Shown: positions 1-9,297 of the stretch, piece after piece | Layout: every line of letters starts with the position of its first letter | Position numbering within the stretch: position 1 is the first letter of the stretch | Source: Rufibacter latericius | Lineage (GTDB): Bacteria; Bacteroidota; Bacteroidia; Cytophagales; Hymenobacteraceae | DNA length: 64,000 nucleotides | NCBI RefSeq assembly: GCF_003721515.1 | Contig: NZ_RJJD01000004.1 | Coordinates: forward strand, 310,001-374,000 | Direction of reading: 5' to 3' | Translations under genes and position numbers: made by a program | The notes under the pieces: model-generated | The model's database searches: none | Seen by the model: only the letters and a program-made list of their open reading frames with translations | Told to the model about the DNA's origin: nothing

Positions 1-1065
1 CAGACCACCACAAACTCCTTCAAAGAAAAGATAGACCGTCTGCTGCTTTTAAATGCAACCACTGCTACTCCACAAATGTTCAGATTAGGTACTCATGGGC
101 CCGATCTTCCAAAATGGGCAGAGTTGATGGACTATTTGCAAACGGCCTCTAAGGACAGGGTTTGGGTTCCTTCCTTGCAGGAGTTGATTGAGTATTTCGA
201 GGTGAAAAGATTGCTGGTCAGAACATCCACCTATGATGCTACGGCCAAAAAGTTGATCATTACTTTGAACTACTCGAAAATACCAGAGCACAACAGGTTC
301 AGAGATGTCTCGCTTTTGATTAAAGGAGCTAATGTCACTTCGGTGAGTGTTAAAAGTGGCAGCTTGGACAAGGTGTCTTTCAATTCATCTACCGGTTTGA
401 TCAATTTGTACAAGGTGAAAAAGACGTTTGCCAATCCAGCCTTAGATGTGCTTCCTCCAAAAATCGTGAGTGCTACCCTTACGGGTTCTAATAAAGTAAG
501 AGTTGTGTTTGACCGTTCGGTTTCTCTGACTAAAACAGGCTTCTCCATAAAATCGGGCGGGGTAGAGGTGCCGGTATCCGAGGTGATTGGTCAAGGAACT
601 GTGTGGGACTTGAAGGTGCTAAGTACTTACACTAGTTCAAGTGTGTTGTCTCTCTATTACCGCATGCAAAGGGGGGCCGCAGTGGATGCGAGTAATTCCA
701 CTTTCAAGGTGGGTAGCTATATTGGGAAAAAGATAGTAAACAAAATTGGCGCTGTAAGTACCTCTGGCATGCAATCTTTAGAGTTAGACAGTTTTGAGAC
801 AGATAGTTTGGTTGCTTCTGAGCATTCTTTGCAGGCTTATCCTAATCCAACTACGGGCAATGTGTACATTATTCCTGCTGCTCTTTCAGGGCAAGGAGCC
901 ATTACTGTCTATAATAGCAATGGTAAAATAGTCCTGCAGCAAAAGGTTCAGGTGGAGAAAGGCCAGCCTTTGCTCTTGAACCTGGATGAACAGGCAAGCG
1001 GTTTTTATACGCTGCGCCTAGAAACATCTACCGGAGCGCAGGTTTCAAGAATAGTAAAACTTTGA
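1..1065 (+). CDS. T9SS-sorted secreted protein, C-terminal part (possible polysaccharide deacetylase), cut by window start
   Basis: The reading frame is open from base 1 (in-frame codons precede the first ATG at 76), so the N-terminus lies outside the window. The first ~45 visible residues (LGTHGPDLPKW, then RVWVPSLQELIEYFEVKR) resemble the end of a NodB-type polysaccharide deacetylase domain as found in Bacteroidota. The catalytic motifs would be upstream and cannot be checked. A beta-rich stretch follows, and the last ~75 residues form a type A T9SS sorting domain (AYPNPTTGNVYI, GFYTLRLE, ending RIVKL). That domain directs export through the outer membrane and attachment at the cell surface or release. 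The 3' end and terminator resemble those of the next gene, suggesting paralogous duplication. The sorting domain is secure; the deacetylase call is tentative. Confidence 0.75.
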   Translation, partial: QTTTNSFKEKIDRLLLLNATTATPQMFRLGTHGPDLPKWAELMDYLQTASKDRVWVPSLQELIEYFEVKRLLVRTSTYDATAKKLIITLNYSKIPEHNRFRDVSLLIKGANVTSVSVKSGSLDKVSFNSSTGLINLYKVKKTFANPALDVLPPKIVSATLTGSNKVRVVFDRSVSLTKTGFSIKSGGVEVPVSEVIGQGTVWDLKVLSTYTSSSVLSLYYRMQRGAAVDASNSTFKVGSYIGKKIVNKIGAVSTSGMQSLELDSFETDSLVASEHSLQAYPNPTTGNVYIIPAALSGQGAITVYNSNGKIVLQQKVQVEKGQPLLLNLDEQASGFYTLRLETSTGAQVSRIVKL

Positions 1066-1090
1066 TTCTTAATCTAATTATCAGTTAAGT

Positions 1091-1130
1091 AAGAGACTGT
1101 CTGCACCCATAGACAGTCTCTTTTCTTTTT
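1091..1130 (+). terminator. Rho-independent terminator after first T9SS gene
   Basis: A perfect 12-bp stem (1091-1102 with 1111-1122), 8-nt loop, followed by a T-rich run. It lies 25 bp after the stop codon. Confidence 0.9.
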
Positions 1131-1717
1131 AGGCAAAAGGGTAGCTGGTGCCTTAAGCTTGTACATATTTTCTGTTTACAATGCAGAAAACGGTTAGATA
1201 ATAGACTGAGTTGCTTTTTCAAAGATTTTGTCTGGTCTCTTATAGTCCTTCTCTCTGCCTCCTTCCTGTTTTCATCTTTAAGTTGCGTCTTGGCCTTTAG
1301 CATTCCTTAATTGCTTAGAAGCAGATGCTATATTATAAAATCACTTTCTAAAAGCTGGCTTCCAGCTCAAGTTTAGTTTGGGCTTGCTATAAACATCCAA
1401 CAAAGCTGAACGCATGCTCCCTTAAGGTTTATGTTTGAAGGTAAAGTACTGCCTTTGTTGAAATTTGTTATATGATTTTTTCAATAAACTATTGAAATTA
1501 CTATAAATATACAAAGATATATTTGGGGTTTGCCTCAGTAACTGAAACAATTAAGGAATCTTTTTAAATAAAACAATTTTAGATGTTGTGCCTTTTGTTA
1601 GCCATTAAGCCTTTAAAAGTATATAATTTTATATAAATTTTATAATATTAAGTTAACTTAATTAAATCTAAATCGATTTTTGTAGCCCAGTTTATCATAA
1701 AGAACATCTATGGAATA
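1131..1717. other. AT-rich intergenic spacer
   Basis: No supportable gene on either strand. The stretch is very AT-rich, with poly-A/T tracts near 1450-1520 and 1620-1680. Its length (stop to next start 738 bp) closely matches the next spacer (724 bp), as if the gene-plus-spacer unit had been duplicated. Confidence 0.6.
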
Positions 1718-1745
1718 GATGAATTTTTTTGATCAAATTTGTGTA
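1718..1745 (+). promoter_or_regulatory. 28-bp shared upstream motif, copy 1
   Basis: The motif begins GATGAATT and contains TCAAATTTGTGTA. It matches 26 of 28 bases with the copy at 4749-4776. Both copies end exactly 58 nt before the ATG of a T9SS cargo gene. It probably holds the promoter -33 region or a regulator site; no perfect TAnnTTTG element follows. Confidence 0.6.
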
Positions 1746-1803
1746 CTTAATACAATGTGTTATTGGTTGCATTTTATTTTAAGTATAATAATATGATTTT
1801 TAT

Positions 1804-4110
1804 ATGAAAAAACTGTACGATAATTCCAAAGTTTTTTGTTTGATGCTATGTTTGCTCGCCATTCAAATGGCTGCGAATGCACAGGCGCTTTTGACATCAA
1901 CGGGTTATTCTGAAAATTTTGATGGAATAGGCAACAATACTAGTTGGGCAGATAATAATACTAATCATGTGTTAGGTTGGTACACCCGAATTGTGACAAA
2001 TAATGCACTCACTACTATGAAGGTGCTTGGCCCAACCACTGATAAATTAAATGGACCCGAACAATTGTTTATGGTAAACTTTGGTAGTTCCCCAGCGAGT
2101 CAAGACAGATCAATTGGATTTAGAGTGAATAAAAATAACAGACCTGTATATGCAATTCTGCGGCTAAGGAATACGACGGGTAAGGACTTAAATCAAATCA
2201 ATATTGAGTTTGATCTTAAAACTATTTACAATGGAACGGGGGACACACCGAATGGAATGGTAATGTCCTATAGGAAGGGGGCAAGTGGAGTGGAAGGTAC
2301 TTTTACCGGTACTACCGGCTGGACCCAAATTGAAAATGGAAAACTTTTTACTAATAATGCATTGCCAGGTACTACCGCTGGACTAGTTGCACCAGTAAAT
2401 CACAAAACTCTTATATCTAATATTTCGCTAGCAGATCAAGAAGAAATCTTTATCCGCTTTGTAGACTCCCATACAAACGGTAGTTCAGGATCCGAAGATG
2501 ATTTAGCAATAGATAATGTTAAGATTATTCCAGTAAGAAATTTCTATAATAAACCATTGGTTTCTTTTACTGAAGGAGATGTAACTACTTGGGCCATAAA
2601 TAGAAATGGTACTGGACAAACATCTTCAGATTTTACTAGTAATTGGCAGAGGTTTATTGTACAGCATGATATATCTCTAGAAGGCCCTTTAACTGTAAGT
2701 GGAGAAGGCTCCAAAATTATAGTTGAGACAGGAAAGACACTCACTTTAAATGGAGTTTTGACTGGGTCTATAGATTTAGAGGGAACAGCTAAGTTAATAA
2801 TCAATACAGGTACTTTGCCCACCTTTGGCACTCTCAGTCCAAGTAGTACTATTGTTTATAATGGGTTAAAGACAGCAGGGAACGAGTTTGGGGAATTTGA
2901 GAATTTGATTATTGATGGAAGGAATGAGGATGGGGTGAATAGGGAAATAGGGAGAGAGGTAACTGTAAAAGGAACTCTTTCTTTAATAAATAGAGGTAAG
3001 TTAGATTTAAAAAGCCACAATTTAACAGTAGTTGACCCAAATTTTATTTATGATTCAAACAGCTTCATCAAAACCACCGGAAAAGGTTCTGTAAGAATGA
3101 AATTGACAGCGGGAGGAAGTTCCATGATTCCAATTGGTGTTACTACTATTTCTCCTGTAAGGTTAACTCTTATAAACGGGAATGAGGATTATTTTAAAGT
3201 TCGTACTATAAATGAATTATGGAGCCATTATGATGCAAGTGGGAATCCCTCAGGAGTTAAATTTGATTCTAAGGCAGTCAATAAAACTTGGTTTGTTGAG
3301 GAGGAAAATCTAACAGATTCTGCGGAAAATGAAATGAAGGTTGCCCTTTACTGGACATCAACAGATGCTGCATTAGGGTTTGGCTCTGAACCTAACATAC
3401 ATTTGGGACAATATGTGAATCTGGCTTATTGGAGTCATGGCCCAACAATTCCTAAGCCAGTTGCTGTAAACAGTATCTTCTCTGTTGAAAGGCCTGGTTT
3501 GTCCTCCCTTTCGGTATTTGCTGTTTATTCTACTGCTTTAGCCTCTACTCCCGGAGTTCTTCCAGTTGAACTTACAACTTTCACAGGCAGTAGATCTGGG
3601 AATGTGGTGAATTTGGCTTGGTCCACCGCATCTGAGAAGGATAATGACTACTTCAAGGTAGAGCTCAGCCAAGACGGAAAATCTTTCCGGAGCCTTGGGC
3701 AAGTAAAGGGTAACGGGACAACCAACGTGGCGCAGGAATATAGCTTTACTGATGCCGCAGCCCCGGCCGGTACCGTCTACTATCGCTTGAAGCAGGTGGA
3801 CTTTGACGGCAAGTTCGAGTACTCCAAAGTGATTGCGGTGAAAGCAGCCGGAAGGGCGACAAGCCAGGCTTCGCTTGAGGCTTACCCTAACCCAACTTCA
3901 GACAAGGTGTACGTGACTTCCTCAAAATCGAGTGGGCAAGGAACCCTCACAGTCTATAATAGCAATGGCAAAACGGTGCTGCAGCAGAAGTTGCAGGTTG
4001 CTGGAGGACGAGCTTTGCTTTTGGACCTGAGTAGCCAGGTGAGTGGTTTTTACACGTTACGTCTGGAAAATGAAACTGGAACGGAGGTTATTAGAGTGGT
4101 CAAGCATTGA
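1804..4110 (+). CDS. T9SS type A sorted secreted protein, 768 aa
   Basis: A Sec signal peptide is visible (MKKLYDNSK, hydrophobic core, cleavage near ANAQA at ~26). The first ~250 residues look like a secreted beta-sandwich with short motifs (DNVKI near the end); I do not recognise a catalytic family. Residues ~595-690 form the fibronectin-like module common before sorting domains in this phylum (LPVELTTFTG, EYSFTDAAAPAGTVYYRLKQVDFDGKFEYSKV). The last ~75 residues are a T9SS type A sorting domain (EAYPNPTSDKVYV, ending VIRVVKH). Base composition changes inside the gene: the body is AT-rich, while the last ~170 codons are clearly more GC-rich and nearly match the equivalent part of the next gene. 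Transcribed alone, from a long spacer to its own terminator. Surface-exposed structural or adhesin role is inferred only. Confidence 0.85.
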   Translation: MKKLYDNSKVFCLMLCLLAIQMAANAQALLTSTGYSENFDGIGNNTSWADNNTNHVLGWYTRIVTNNALTTMKVLGPTTDKLNGPEQLFMVNFGSSPASQDRSIGFRVNKNNRPVYAILRLRNTTGKDLNQINIEFDLKTIYNGTGDTPNGMVMSYRKGASGVEGTFTGTTGWTQIENGKLFTNNALPGTTAGLVAPVNHKTLISNISLADQEEIFIRFVDSHTNGSSGSEDDLAIDNVKIIPVRNFYNKPLVSFTEGDVTTWAINRNGTGQTSSDFTSNWQRFIVQHDISLEGPLTVSGEGSKIIVETGKTLTLNGVLTGSIDLEGTAKLIINTGTLPTFGTLSPSSTIVYNGLKTAGNEFGEFENLIIDGRNEDGVNREIGREVTVKGTLSLINRGKLDLKSHNLTVVDPNFIYDSNSFIKTTGKGSVRMKLTAGGSSMIPIGVTTISPVRLTLINGNEDYFKVRTINELWSHYDASGNPSGVKFDSKAVNKTWFVEEENLTDSAENEMKVALYWTSTDAALGFGSEPNIHLGQYVNLAYWSHGPTIPKPVAVNSIFSVERPGLSSLSVFAVYSTALASTPGVLPVELTTFTGSRSGNVVNLAWSTASEKDNDYFKVELSQDGKSFRSLGQVKGNGTTNVAQEYSFTDAAAPAGTVYYRLKQVDFDGKFEYSKVIAVKAAGRATSQASLEAYPNPTSDKVYVTSSKSSGQGTLTVYNSNGKTVLQQKLQVAGGRALLLDLSSQVSGFYTLRLENETGTEVIRVVKH

Positions 4111-4134
4111 TTCTTATTCTAATTTCAAATTCAG

Positions 4135-4172
4135 AAGGAGACTGCCTACTCAAGAGGCAGTCTCTTTTCTTT
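4135..4172 (+). terminator. Rho-independent terminator after second T9SS gene
   Basis: Stem 4135-4147 with 4155-4167 (one G-T pair), 7-nt loop, then a T-rich run. Stem sequence and position mirror the terminator at 1091-1130, consistent with duplication of the 3' end. Confidence 0.9.
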
Positions 4173-4748
4173 TTTAGCAAAGAAGTAGCATAGGCGTGAA
4201 ATTCTTTTTTCTGAAGTGGAGAAAGCAACTGTATGACAGGTCCAATTAACTTGAAAAGCATTTTGCCAGTTCTGGTAAGTTCTTCTAGTCCATCTCTGCT
4301 TCGAGCCATATTCCATCTTGGAGGTACCCTGGCTCCCAACATTTATTAAGTAAAAAGCTTCAAATTTCATATGATAATAGGAGCATTAAGAGGCAAGTTC
4401 CCGGCAAAGCTAGGATTAGGCTTGCGGAGATGTAAGCAAAAGGCTTATTGATGTACTTTCAAACTTGTGGATGACTTACTCACTTTGGAGAAAGGTGTTG
4501 TATAAATTTTTAAATAATCTTATTAAATATATATGAAAATTTAAAGAAGTTTCTTTTGCTTCTTACTACTATCTTCTAGAGGTATGTGGCTTCTTTTATA
4601 GAACAATTCTAAAGGTAAAACCTTTCTTCTATCAATAAAATAAAGAAAATTGTAAATCAAAATTGGATAATATATATATAAATTAAACTTTAATTCATTT
4701 ATTGCTAACTTCTTGTATCATGAATGCATAAGCGAGATAGCTGGATTT
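4173..4748. other. AT-rich intergenic spacer
   Basis: No gene is supportable. It is AT-rich with TATATA tracts around 4520-4690, and comparable in length and character to 1131-1717. Confidence 0.6.
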
Positions 4749-4776
4749 GATGAATTATTTTGTTCAAATTTGTGTA
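4749..4776 (+). promoter_or_regulatory. 28-bp shared upstream motif, copy 2
   Basis: Matches 1718-1745 at 26 of 28 positions (differences are A/T swaps) and ends 58 nt before the ATG at 4835. The identical spacing supports both the motif and the choice of 4835 as start. Confidence 0.6.
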
Positions 4777-4834
4777 ATAAGTACAAGAAAATGTAGGTAC
4801 TGTTTAATAAATAAAAGTTTTATAAAAATTTGTT

Positions 4835-7198
4835 ATGAAGAATGTATACTTATTTAATGAAGGTGGTTTGGGTTCTAAATGCTTCTCAGAAAAGGAGGTA
4901 GTTTATTCCAGTAATCTTCGTGTAATCAGTAGGATTTTATGCGAAAATATTTTTATTAAAAATTCTTTTTATAAGAAGATTTCATTAGTAGTGCTACTTA
5001 TAACATTCTTGTCACTTGTTGGCACTTCTTTTGTTAAAGCACAAAATGTAACTTTTACTCCCGCAGGCTCCTTCTGTGTTGGTAGTTCAATCACAGTCAG
5101 TATAACCAATGCCCAAAGCGGTGAAAGGGTTCACACAGTTGAAGTTTATAGCGGGAATTCTCAAAATCCTCAGCGTCAATTTGTAGAGAGGTTGGGAACA
5201 ATCACAACTACCAATGCCTCTAATAATGCTGGAACTCGCACATTTATTTTAACAAGTGCCTCAATTGGGGGTGGAAGATTCATTAGAGTAGAGGCAGGTA
5301 ATAGAATTGCTTTTTCGGCAGCATCTTTTACTGTAAATCCTCCTGCTAATGCCCCATTAAACCCAGTTAATAAATCCTTTACATATGGTGATGATGAACC
5401 AGATAGAACTTTAAGTGTAACAGTTCCTTCAGGTCAAATCGTTAAATGGTATACTACCTCAACTGGTGGTACATCAATTACGACAGGTCTTTCGTATACG
5501 CCAACCACTCCAGTTGATTTCGGGACATATACTTACTATGCAGAGACGGAAAATTCTAATGGATGTGCCAGTGCCAGAACGCCAGTAATCCTAACTATAA
5601 GGCAAAAAAAGTTAACAATCATAAACGCGGTAGCAGCCAGCAAAACATATGATAAAACAGCAGCTACTACCATCACTGGCTCTTTGGATGGTATCGAATC
5701 TGGTGATGAAGGTAACGTTAGCCTTAGCGGCCTAGGAGTTTTTGCCGATGTAGTAGTTGGGTCAAATATTGCTGTCACATCTGAAAGTGTGTTGACTGGC
5801 CCAAGGGCATTTAATTATTTCATTGATCAACCTACGGGACTTACTGCTGCTATTACTCATAGACCATTAAATGTAGCGGCAGTTGGTGTAGACAAAGTGT
5901 ATAATGCTAATACTGATGCAACAGTTACGTATACATCAGATAAAATTATCTCAGACATAGTACAGCCTGCTTTTACTACGGCTACTTTTGTAGATAAAAA
6001 TGTTGGACCTAATAAGCGTATTACAGTTACCGGCATCACCATTGATGGAGCAGATGCAGGTAACTATACACTTGTCAATACCACAGCTGAGGCATTTGCT
6101 GAAATACGTGTCAGGTCTCTCCCGGTAACAGGTGTAACTATAGATAATAAGGTGTACGATGGAACAATCGTTGCCAACCCAGGAGGGGCTCCATCTGTTA
6201 GAAGTGGTGTCTTAGGGGAAGATGAAGTTACCTTAAACACTAATGCTGTTGTAGCAACATTTTTAAATAAAAATGTTGGTAATAATAAACCTGTCACTGT
6301 TGCTGGATACACAATTTCCGGTATTGATGCTCGTAATTATGACATTGCTCAACCCGTTAATCAGGTTGCTAATATTACAGAACTTGAAATTAAAGGCACA
6401 TTCAAGGCAGAGGATAAGATTGCAGATGGAACAAATACCGCCACAGTGGTAGAGAATTCACGTCAATTGATAGGGCACATTGTAACAGATGATGTATATC
6501 TTGTTGGTGGTACGGCAACTTTTGCAACTTCAGCGGCAGGAGAGCAAACTGTTACCTTAACTGGCGCAACACTTGCAGGCAATGATGCACCTAATTACAT
6601 CTTAGACCCTTTAATTCAAACTACTGCTTCCATTACTGGCCCATTGCCGGTAGTTCTTGTGTCTTTTACCGGAAAACAAACGTCAAACGCTTCTGTCCTT
6701 CTTTCTTGGGCTACGGCCTCAGAGAAAGACAATGACTTCTTCCAGGTTGAGCGAAGCCAAGACGGAAAATCTTTTGGAACCATCGGTAAAGTAGAGGGCA
6801 ATGGTACTACCAACGTGGTGCAGGAATATAGTTTCACCGATGCTTCTGCTCCGGCGGGTACTGTCTATTACCGACTGAAACAGGTAGACTTTGACAGCAA
6901 ATTCGAGTACTCTAAAGTGATTGCGGTGAAAGCATCAGAGAAAGCAGCAGATCAGGTTTCTTTAGAGGCTTATCCTAATCCAACTCTGGGTAAGGTGTAC
7001 GTAAGGTCTATGGAAGTCAATGGCCAAGCTGCCGTTATCCTAGTTCATAGCAGCGGAAAAGTTGTTTCAAGAACTCAAGTACAAGTAGAAGCAGGAAAGC
7101 CTATTACTCTTGATCTGGCAAATCACACTCCTGGGGTTTATTACCTGCAGGTTCAGACCAGCACAGGTAAATCTACCACCCGCATCGTGAAGCAATAA
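4835..7198 (+). CDS. T9SS-sorted surface protein with YDG/MBG-type repeats, 787 aa
   Basis: The N-terminus is unusually long: ~43 polar residues precede a classical Sec signal core (FYKKISLVVLLITFLSLVGTSFVKAQ, residues ~45-70). I keep the 4835 start because the conserved upstream motif sits at the same distance as in the previous gene. After a ~100-residue N-domain comes an Ig-like module (~170-255, ending VILTI). Four tandem ~80-residue YDG/MBG-type repeats follow (KTYDKT, KVYNANTDA, KVYDGT, KIADGT; each with an ADAGNYTL/DARNYDI/NDAPNYIL-like end), residues ~255-595. The fibronectin-like module (~595-700) and a T9SS type A sorting domain (EAYPNPTLGKVYV, TTRIVKQ) finish it. This is the architecture of a stalk-like adhesin or surface filament; no enzyme motif is visible. 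Confidence 0.85.
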   Translation: MKNVYLFNEGGLGSKCFSEKEVVYSSNLRVISRILCENIFIKNSFYKKISLVVLLITFLSLVGTSFVKAQNVTFTPAGSFCVGSSITVSITNAQSGERVHTVEVYSGNSQNPQRQFVERLGTITTTNASNNAGTRTFILTSASIGGGRFIRVEAGNRIAFSAASFTVNPPANAPLNPVNKSFTYGDDEPDRTLSVTVPSGQIVKWYTTSTGGTSITTGLSYTPTTPVDFGTYTYYAETENSNGCASARTPVILTIRQKKLTIINAVAASKTYDKTAATTITGSLDGIESGDEGNVSLSGLGVFADVVVGSNIAVTSESVLTGPRAFNYFIDQPTGLTAAITHRPLNVAAVGVDKVYNANTDATVTYTSDKIISDIVQPAFTTATFVDKNVGPNKRITVTGITIDGADAGNYTLVNTTAEAFAEIRVRSLPVTGVTIDNKVYDGTIVANPGGAPSVRSGVLGEDEVTLNTNAVVATFLNKNVGNNKPVTVAGYTISGIDARNYDIAQPVNQVANITELEIKGTFKAEDKIADGTNTATVVENSRQLIGHIVTDDVYLVGGTATFATSAAGEQTVTLTGATLAGNDAPNYILDPLIQTTASITGPLPVVLVSFTGKQTSNASVLLSWATASEKDNDFFQVERSQDGKSFGTIGKVEGNGTTNVVQEYSFTDASAPAGTVYYRLKQVDFDSKFEYSKVIAVKASEKAADQVSLEAYPNPTLGKVYVRSMEVNGQAAVILVHSSGKVVSRTQVQVEAGKPITLDLANHTPGVYYLQVQTSTGKSTTRIVKQ

Positions 7199-7215
7199 GT
7201 AAGCAGTTTAGTCGA

Positions 7216-7263
7216 ATACAAAGCAAAAGGCCACCTCTATAGAGGTGGCCTTTTGCTTTGTAT
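7216..7263. terminator. Long perfect palindromic terminator
   Basis: A 24-bp perfect inverted repeat centred at 7239/7240, starting 18 bp after the stop codon, with T-rich sequence in both directions. It would stop transcription of the T9SS array. Confidence 0.9.
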
Positions 7264-7299
7264 TGTTATTCTGAATAGGAAGCATTGATGCTAAAAAAG

Positions 7300-7335
7300 A
7301 TTTCGAGGCTTTTTTTCAGAAAGCAGGACCAAAGC
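7300..7335. repeat. Degenerate copy of the 36-bp palindromic element
   Basis: Matches the copy at 33071-33106 in about 22 of 36 positions, with the same length and the TTTC/GAAA core. It is the weakest copy I list; it may be coincidental. Confidence 0.35.
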
Positions 7336-7620
7336 ATAGATTAAAGAGCGCAAAGTGAACGTAGCCGGTTGGTTTTCTTTCTGCGTAAAAGCCGGGAAGG
7401 GAAAAAGTAGTACTTTTGCTGTGGTTATGGCAAATATGTTTGTGTTTAAAAGGCTCACTCCACCTTGATTTTCCACCTTCAGAAGTATCTATTCTCCCTA
7501 GGGCATATCTCCTAGTCCTTTCCAATCATTACCAATACTACATACGGCCTCTTTGCGTCCAACTAATTTTGGGTCTGTAGCGCAAGGGTGACGTGTTTTT
7601 ACATCTGTGAATACCTAAGA

Positions 7621-9162
7621 ATGAAGCTTTCCTTATCCTTGTTTGATTTCAGCCAAAAAGTAGACTATAAAAAAGAAGTATTGGCCGGGCTCACCGTAGC
7701 CATGACGATGATCCCGGAATCACTTTCCTTTGCCATTTTAGCGGGATTTCCGCCGCTGGTGGGGTTGTACGGGGCCTTTATCATGGGGCTGGTGACCGCT
7801 ATCTTCGGAGGACGGCCGGGCATGGTGTCTGGCGGGGCCGGGGCGACGGCAGTGGTTTTGATCGCCTTGATGCAGTCACATGGGCTGGAGTACGTGTTTG
7901 CGGCGGTAGCGCAGGCCGGTATCCTGCAAATCATGGTAGGGTTGTTGAAACTGGGGAAGTTTATAAGGTTGGTGCCGCAGCCGGTGATGTTCGGGTTTGT
8001 GAATGGGCTGGCGGTGATCATCTTCATGTCTCAGGTAGAGCAATTTAAGACGGGGGTGAACGGAGAGACTGCCTGGCTATCTGGAAGTGCTTTGTATACC
8101 ATGGCTGGTCTAGTGGCGCTAACCATCGGCATCATTCTCCTGTTACCGAGAATCACCAAGGCCGTGCCCCCTTCACTGGTAGCCATTTTGGTGGTGTTTG
8201 GAGTGGTGATGGGCTTTGGCATCGATACGAAGATGGTGAAAGACATTGCCTCAGTGAGCGGGGCGTTGCCTCCGTTCCATGTGCCTCAACTGCCGTTTAC
8301 CCTGGAAACCCTGCAAATCATTTTTCCTTATGCCCTCATTATGGCTGGGGTAGGCCTGACCGAGAGCCTGCTCACCCTGAACCTGGTGGACGAAATCACC
8401 GGAACCCGCGGGAACGGAAACCGAGAGTGTGTGGCGCAAGGCAGCGCGAACCTTCTAAACGGATTTTTCTTTGGAATGGGCGGTTGTGCCATGATCGCGC
8501 AGACGCTGGTGAATCTATCGGCTGGTGCGAGGGCCCGGCTGGCAGGGATTATCTCCTCGGTGACCATTCTGGTGATCATCCTGGTAGGGGCTCCCTTTAT
8601 TGAACGGGTACCTATGGCAGCGCTGGTAGGGGTGATGGTGATGGTCGCGATCGGTACGTTTGAGTGGATCAGCTTTAGGATCATCAACAAAATGCCCCGG
8701 CATGATGTGTTTGTGGGCATTCTGGTGGCCGTGATCACCATCTGGCTGCACAATTTGGCCTTGGCGGTGCTCATCGGGGTGATTATCTCGGCGCTGGTGT
8801 TTGCCTGGGAGAGCGCCAAGCGCATTAGGGCTAGAAAGTATGTAGATGAAACCGGAGCCAAGCACTATGAACTATACGGGCCTTTGTTCTTCGGATCTGT
8901 GGCGGCGTTCACCGAAAAGTTCGATGTAGCTGGTGATCCTGAGAAGGTAATCATTGATTTCAAAGACAGTCGCGTAGCCGATATGTCGGGCATTGAGGCG
9001 CTGAACAAACTGACCGAGCGCTACCACAAGGCGGGTAAGAAACTACATCTGCGGCACCTAAGCCCTGATTGCCGCCAACTGCTCAAAAACGCTGATGCCG
9101 TGATTGACGTCAACATCTTGGAAGACCCGCATTATGCTATTGTAACTGATAAGCTGAGCTAG
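7621..9162 (+). CDS. SulP family inorganic anion transporter with STAS domain
   Basis: An inner-membrane permease of the SulP/SLC26 family, moving sulfate, bicarbonate or another inorganic anion. The N-terminal ~400 residues hold about 10-12 hydrophobic segments with typical SulP sequence (AMTMIPESLSFAILAGFPPLVGLYGAF near the start; GGCAMIAQTLVNLSAGARARLAGI near residue 300). A C-terminal STAS domain begins near residue 405 (LYGPLFFGSVAAFTEKF) and carries VADMSGIEAL. The ATG at 7621 is preferred over an upstream GTG at 7588 because the extra 11 residues are not family-like; from 7621 the protein is 513 aa, normal for the family. No carbonic anhydrase lies beside it, so the substrate is open. 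A 36-bp element follows 18 bp after the stop. Confidence 0.93.
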   Translation: MKLSLSLFDFSQKVDYKKEVLAGLTVAMTMIPESLSFAILAGFPPLVGLYGAFIMGLVTAIFGGRPGMVSGGAGATAVVLIALMQSHGLEYVFAAVAQAGILQIMVGLLKLGKFIRLVPQPVMFGFVNGLAVIIFMSQVEQFKTGVNGETAWLSGSALYTMAGLVALTIGIILLLPRITKAVPPSLVAILVVFGVVMGFGIDTKMVKDIASVSGALPPFHVPQLPFTLETLQIIFPYALIMAGVGLTESLLTLNLVDEITGTRGNGNRECVAQGSANLLNGFFFGMGGCAMIAQTLVNLSAGARARLAGIISSVTILVIILVGAPFIERVPMAALVGVMVMVAIGTFEWISFRIINKMPRHDVFVGILVAVITIWLHNLALAVLIGVIISALVFAWESAKRIRARKYVDETGAKHYELYGPLFFGSVAAFTEKFDVAGDPEKVIIDFKDSRVADMSGIEALNKLTERYHKAGKKLHLRHLSPDCRQLLKNADAVIDVNILEDPHYAIVTDKLS

Positions 9163-9180
9163 GCAGTAGGAGTAAGTTGT

Positions 9181-9216
9181 GTTTTAAGCCTGTTTTCGAG
9201 AAAATAAGCTTGGAAC
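9181..9216. repeat. 36-bp palindromic element, copy a
   Basis: Starts GTTTTAAGCCTG and ends GCTTGGAAC; the two 17-base arms match at 13 positions. Located 18 bp after the SulP stop. Confidence 0.7.
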
Positions 9217-9238
9217 TCTCCTTTTGTAGGGAAGATTC

Positions 9239-9270
9239 CGCTGGCGCGAGCTTCCGGCTCGTGTCTGCGC
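9239..9270 (-). repeat. 32-bp repeat, copy A
   Basis: Read on the minus strand it contains CACGAG, a short spacer and AAGCTCGCGCCAGCG. It is related to 9460-9491 and 11136-11167, all 32 bp long. Confidence 0.55.
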
Positions 9271-9297
9271 GCATTTGTGAATCGCTCTCCTAACCCT

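Noticed and set aside
7588-7620. GTG start for the SulP gene 11 codons upstream
   Set aside because: The extra residues are not family-like; the ATG at 7621 gives the normal N-terminus.
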